From the NCBI GenBank assembly GCA_019306365.1, contig JAFDLS010000003.1, positions 1 to 37,701 on the forward strand: a stretch of DNA of 37,701 nucleotides. The letters are read 5' to 3'. Positions 34,652 through 37,701 of the stretch are shown here, piece after piece. This stretch comes from Deltaproteobacteria bacterium. GTDB taxonomy: Bacteria > Desulfobacterota > Desulfarculia > Adiutricales > JAFDHD01. The translations under genes and the position numbers were made by a program. The first letter of the stretch is position 1; every line of letters starts with the position of its first letter. Under the pieces are notes generated by a model. The model worked only from the letters and a program-made list of their open reading frames with translations. It did not search any database and was not told the DNA's origin.

Positions 34652-35404
34652 TTAAATGCCCTTTCCTCTGTTTCGCTTGATCATGGCCTGATTGGCCAGC
34701 GTCAAGATCAAAATAGCGCTGGTAACGATTAATATGAAATGCCCGTAAGCGTTAAGCCAGAAATGAGGCAGCAGTTCTCTTCCTTGATAAAAGGAATAGA
34801 TGAGGAGGATGGGATTGACAAAGGCGGCAAAGGAAGCAGTGATGAAAACAAAGAAAATGACAAAACCTCGCGCAAAAAGATAGCCGCTCAGGCTCCATTT
34901 CCCGAAAACCAGATACATGAGGAAAGCGAACATCCGGCAGAGAAGGGAAGACGCGAAAAGGATGGAAAAAGACTTCGCGAACACCGGCAAAGTGATCCCG
35001 GAAATAGCGGCGGAGACAACCAGGAATGGGAGCACAAGCGCCAAAAGAAATATGGAGTGAATGATAAAAGCGACCAGGCCGTAAGTGAAGAAATTATTGT
35101 CTTCCTCAAAGGTTTTGATGTCCATGCGAGCCAGTCTGGAGAAATAATCGTTCGGGAAAACCTCACCGCGGCCGCAGCGAAGACCCAGATAAGTGTTGAT
35201 CAGGAGCGTGGCAACCGTAACCACCAAAAACGTCAGCGGGATAGTGTGGCCCTGGAAGAATCTGAAAAGGTCTTTTGTGGGCCAGACTACAAGCAGTATC
35301 AACCCCAGAATCCAGACACTGTTGAAGGTCATGGATATCATGAGCGGCGAGAAAAACGGGGATAAGGATCTTTCCGTATTTCCTGTTATATAATCAAATC
35401 GCAT
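34652..35404 (-). CDS. Six-span membrane protein of unknown function
   Basis: A 250-aa, very hydrophobic protein with about six predicted spans: near 22-42 (LMISMTFNSVWILGLILLVVW), 53-72, 108-130, 135-158, 173-197 and 218-238. Short conserved-looking loops include NTYLGLRCGRGEVFPNDYFSRLARMDIKTFEEDNNFF. The layout recalls Yip1-type or ABC-2-like membrane components, but no signature is decisive. Its ATG at 35404 lies inside the end of the preceding gene (19-bp overlap) and it ends one base before the coiled-coil gene, so it is clearly part of the operon. Confidence 0.7.
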   Translation of the reverse strand: MRFDYITGNTERSLSPFFSPLMISMTFNSVWILGLILLVVWPTKDLFRFFQGHTIPLTFLVVTVATLLINTYLGLRCGRGEVFPNDYFSRLARMDIKTFEEDNNFFTYGLVAFIIHSIFLLALVLPFLVVSAAISGITLPVFAKSFSILFASSLLCRMFAFLMYLVFGKWSLSGYLFARGFVIFFVFITASFAAFVNPILLIYSFYQGRELLPHFWLNAYGHFILIVTSAILILTLANQAMIKRNRGKGI

Positions 35405-37563
35405 GATGAATCCTTGAACTTCTTGACTTTGGGTCTGGTGATGAAACGTTTATGGCTGTCCTGAGAATACATAAATCCTTTTTGGTGGCGGTTTTTATCA
35501 TGGGGCGGATTCTCCCGTTTGAGGCGGCCTGTATCCGCTAAGTTAACCTCGGATGTGCCGCCGGCATACGGAAACCTTTCAGGTCTCAGCCCGATTTCAA
35601 AATTTTTGCCATCAAGATCCAGCGGGATTTCCCATTCTATAAGCGTTACGTCCTGCCTTGTCGCTCGCGCGTTCGTGAGATGGATTGGGATTACTGCTGA
35701 TTCTATCCAACCGATCAGATGCAGAGATTCTGGTTGTGATTTATAGCGTGAATGAATCGAAAGCAGTAAGTCCTTCAGGGATTTTTTTTGTATTTTCTTG
35801 AGAAGAGGACCAGGTGTTTTTGACCCTGTGCCTGAGGTCGCCGGTTCGAGTTCCTTGACGTCGAACAGTTCCACCGCTTCCAGGGCCGAACTGTCCAGCC
35901 TTTTAACCAGCTTCTTATCCGGGGCGATATCACCGAAAATGAAGAAACGGCCGTTGTAATAGACCTGGCAGTAGGTGATCAAATGAGGAGTCATGTTTTC
36001 GACAGCAATGACAATGCCTTGCTCATCCTTGAAGGCTTTTCCTCGAATAGGCAATTCCACGGCGGTATCAAACTTGAAAAAACGATACGACCACCGATCC
36101 AGAGAAATCATGACGGATTGCCCGGCGGAGTTTTCATGGAGGGTCAGGCTTCGCAGCGTTTCACCCACATCCAGCGCCGGTAAAATAGAGGTGACAGGAT
36201 GTGATTTAAGCCCCAGGTTTATCCGGTATTCTTTGTCCTGCATAGAATAAAGACCCACAATCATCTGGCTGGAGGCGGTTCCTTTGGATTCCGATTTTTT
36301 CAAATGCAGGAAACTGTTATGTGATGGATCCTTTTGCTCGCTGACATATAAAAACAGCCCGTAACTTGATATTGAAAATACCACAATAATCGCGACGAGA
36401 TAGGCAATATATTTCCTATTCTGGGGCTGTTTTTTTTCAAGGCCGTATAGATTTACATATATCAAACTGACGTAGATCGCCAGAAAAGGGAAAGCCCAGA
36501 AGTAAGAAGGGAAATTTTTTGGTATGCTGGATATCATCGAATCAAGTATCTTGCTCTCCTGAAGATTAACACCGATTTGTTCATTCGAAGGCTTAAGCGT
36601 CAATATTTTGTTCCAAAAGGAGTGTCGGCCGGACCAGTCCGTAAACGGTGGTCTCTGGTAATCAAAAGCCAGGAATATGATCCTGCCCGACCTCAAATCC
36701 TTCTGAATGATAACGGGAAAATCTCCTTTTGAGGCTATAACCTCTGAGGCCTCGATGTTCGCCTTTACAATCAAGAATGGGGCACTGCTGATAAGGCGCT
36801 GGCCGCAAAACTCTTCCATGGAATTCAGTTCAAATATCCGGTCAAAGCCCACAATGTTGACCGGTAAAAGGCTTCTTGTTCTTTCCTTAAGGAATGCGCC
36901 GTAATTAAGGCCGCTGGCGGTAACGAGATAGCCTCCCTTTTTAATCCATTCAGTTAAGGCGGTAAACTGCTTTTCCCTGAGATTCTTCCATGCGCTGGCG
37001 TGAAGTACCACCATCTTTACCCCGTCATAACCATACCAGGTTTCAGGTAGGAATTTTGACCGTGTGACAACAGGCAGAAACTCCTTGGGCAGTTTTGACA
37101 AGAAATCAGGAGCGATACGGCTGCCAAGTATTAAAACCAATCCCTTGGAGGTATAGTGAGACCTCAAATTAATTGATCTGTAAACAATCGTCTTCTGGTC
37201 CCTCCTGAATCTAATAATCAAAGGATGGGTAAAAGAATCAATGAATACGGTAAAAGAATATAATTTTTTTGAATTGGTGGGAAGCTCCACGTCCATCGAA
37301 TAAACAGTATCGTGCACGTCGCGGCGGTATTCACTTCCGGCAGTTACAACTATTTCCAAAATGCCGTTAGTCGTCCGGCCCTTATTTTCGAGTATTATAT
37401 TAATTGGAGCCCATTTATTGAGTGGAAAGCGCCCGTTGAATCCGATGGAGTATTCCATGGACACTGTGGCTGACAACGCGGGCAAAGGAATGACTATGAT
37501 GGCCAAAAAGAAGAGGCCAAACAAGTATCTAAATATACTGGCTGCGAATTCATGCTTAATCAT
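35386..37563 (-). CDS. Signal-peptide membrane protein with GATase-like periplasmic domain
   Basis: A protein of about 725 aa and the first gene of the operon. From the ATG at 37563 a signal peptide follows (MIKHEFAASIFRYLFGLFF..., cut near LSA). A beta-sandwich region (about 25-130: NKWAPINIILENKGRT) comes next, then an alpha/beta domain of the kind seen in DUF4350/GATase1-like proteins (LVLILGSR, KMVVLHASAW, LTEWIKKGGYLVTASG; about 140-320). Two membrane spans lie near 365-385 and 396-416, followed by a C-terminal soluble part of about 300 residues without a recognised family. A GTG at 37590 gives nine more residues and cannot be excluded; the ATG places the signal peptide correctly. Large proteins with this layout often lead MoxR/BatA operons. 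The end overlaps the next gene by 19 bp. Confidence 0.75.
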   Translation of the reverse strand: MIKHEFAASIFRYLFGLFFLAIIVIPLPALSATVSMEYSIGFNGRFPLNKWAPINIILENKGRTTNGILEIVVTAGSEYRRDVHDTVYSMDVELPTNSKKLYSFTVFIDSFTHPLIIRFRRDQKTIVYRSINLRSHYTSKGLVLILGSRIAPDFLSKLPKEFLPVVTRSKFLPETWYGYDGVKMVVLHASAWKNLREKQFTALTEWIKKGGYLVTASGLNYGAFLKERTRSLLPVNIVGFDRIFELNSMEEFCGQRLISSAPFLIVKANIEASEVIASKGDFPVIIQKDLRSGRIIFLAFDYQRPPFTDWSGRHSFWNKILTLKPSNEQIGVNLQESKILDSMISSIPKNFPSYFWAFPFLAIYVSLIYVNLYGLEKKQPQNRKYIAYLVAIIVVFSISSYGLFLYVSEQKDPSHNSFLHLKKSESKGTASSQMIVGLYSMQDKEYRINLGLKSHPVTSILPALDVGETLRSLTLHENSAGQSVMISLDRWSYRFFKFDTAVELPIRGKAFKDEQGIVIAVENMTPHLITYCQVYYNGRFFIFGDIAPDKKLVKRLDSSALEAVELFDVKELEPATSGTGSKTPGPLLKKIQKKSLKDLLLSIHSRYKSQPESLHLIGWIESAVIPIHLTNARATRQDVTLIEWEIPLDLDGKNFEIGLRPERFPYAGGTSEVNLADTGRLKRENPPHDKNRHQKGFMYSQDSHKRFITRPKVKKFKDSSCDLII

Positions 37564-37630
37564 TTTAAATTCCCGCGCAGTGAAAGACACTTAAACTGGG
37601 TTTGATTTTTCCGGCCTAAACTTACACTAC

Positions 37631-37659
37631 AGGATACCCTTGACTGCGATAATCGTCAA
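37631..37659 (-). promoter_or_regulatory. Sigma70-type promoter of the seven-gene vWA/MoxR operon
   Basis: Minus strand TTGACG (37659-37654) and TATCCT (37636-37631) are exactly 17 bp apart. Transcription would start near 37624, leaving a leader of about 35 nt to the GTG or 60 nt to the ATG. No other promoter-like site was noticed between the genes of the operon. Confidence 0.6.
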
Positions 37660-37701
37660 TGGGCTTTCATTTTGAGGGTAAACACATGTTACATAATCAA
37701 G

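Noticed and set aside
34739-35365. Long plus-strand ORF (208 codons) opposite the six-span membrane gene
   Set aside because: Highly charged composition is the expected complement of a hydrophobic protein-coding strand. The minus-strand gene fits the operon with overlaps on both sides.

Overview
The window looks like a chromosomal segment of a Gram-negative, probably uncultured Desulfobacterota (deltaproteobacterial) organism. This is inferred from three things: the block DUF4416 - yicC - remA (DUF370) - gmk - rlmB, an LPS heptose kinase gene, and MoxR/DUF58/BatA-type envelope operons. No rRNA, tRNA, CRISPR array, prophage or intact transposase was seen.

Layout. 1-2,700: the decayed edge of a surface-polysaccharide locus. 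It holds the 3' end of an unidentified gene, a GT2 glycosyltransferase cut off after its EDDD motif, and a GT4 glycosyltransferase broken by two frameshifts, one of them an exact 11-bp tandem duplication. 2,718-8,569 (+): heptose-7-phosphate kinase and UDP-glucose dehydrogenase, then the housekeeping block above. 8,665-12,613 (-): a NorQ/CbbQ-like AAA+ ATPase and a 1045-aa NorD/CbbO-like vWA protein whose extra N-terminal half is built of helical repeats. 12,895-18,810 (-): a YggS-type PLP protein, a c-di-GMP module (PilZ protein plus two tandem DUF3391/HD-GYP phosphodiesterases), maf and tatD. 19,116-26,722 (+): a dGTPase-like HD protein with an almost leaderless promoter, a stripped-down phenylacetate-CoA-ligase-like protein, an orphan peptide-type solute-binding protein with a lysine-rich coiled-coil insertion, a solitary beta-class DNA methyltransferase with a degenerate nuclease-like tail, a short conserved-looking ORF and a cytidylate-kinase-like protein. 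26,756-37,563 (-): one tightly packed seven-gene operon (signal-peptide membrane protein, six-TM protein, coiled-coil membrane protein, MoxR ATPase, DUF58, BatA-like vWA, dual-vWA membrane protein) behind a good sigma70-type promoter.

Two families of short non-coding repeats run through the window. Family A (about 198 bp) has two full copies and one end fragment. Family B (137-176 bp, MITE-like, with terminal inverted repeats) has three complete or internally deleted copies and one half copy. All B copies sit at the 3' end of a gene. Two of them supply the neighbouring gene's stop codon, and one carries the common core between a different pair of inverted repeats.

The window therefore contains two independent MoxR-family ATPase/vWA systems, both of a type linked to metal-dependent assembly or activation of protein complexes. 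Neither has an obvious client gene beside it. The seven-gene membrane operon and the repeat-extended NorD are the best candidates for little-described biology; the repeat families are the most unusual structure at the DNA level.
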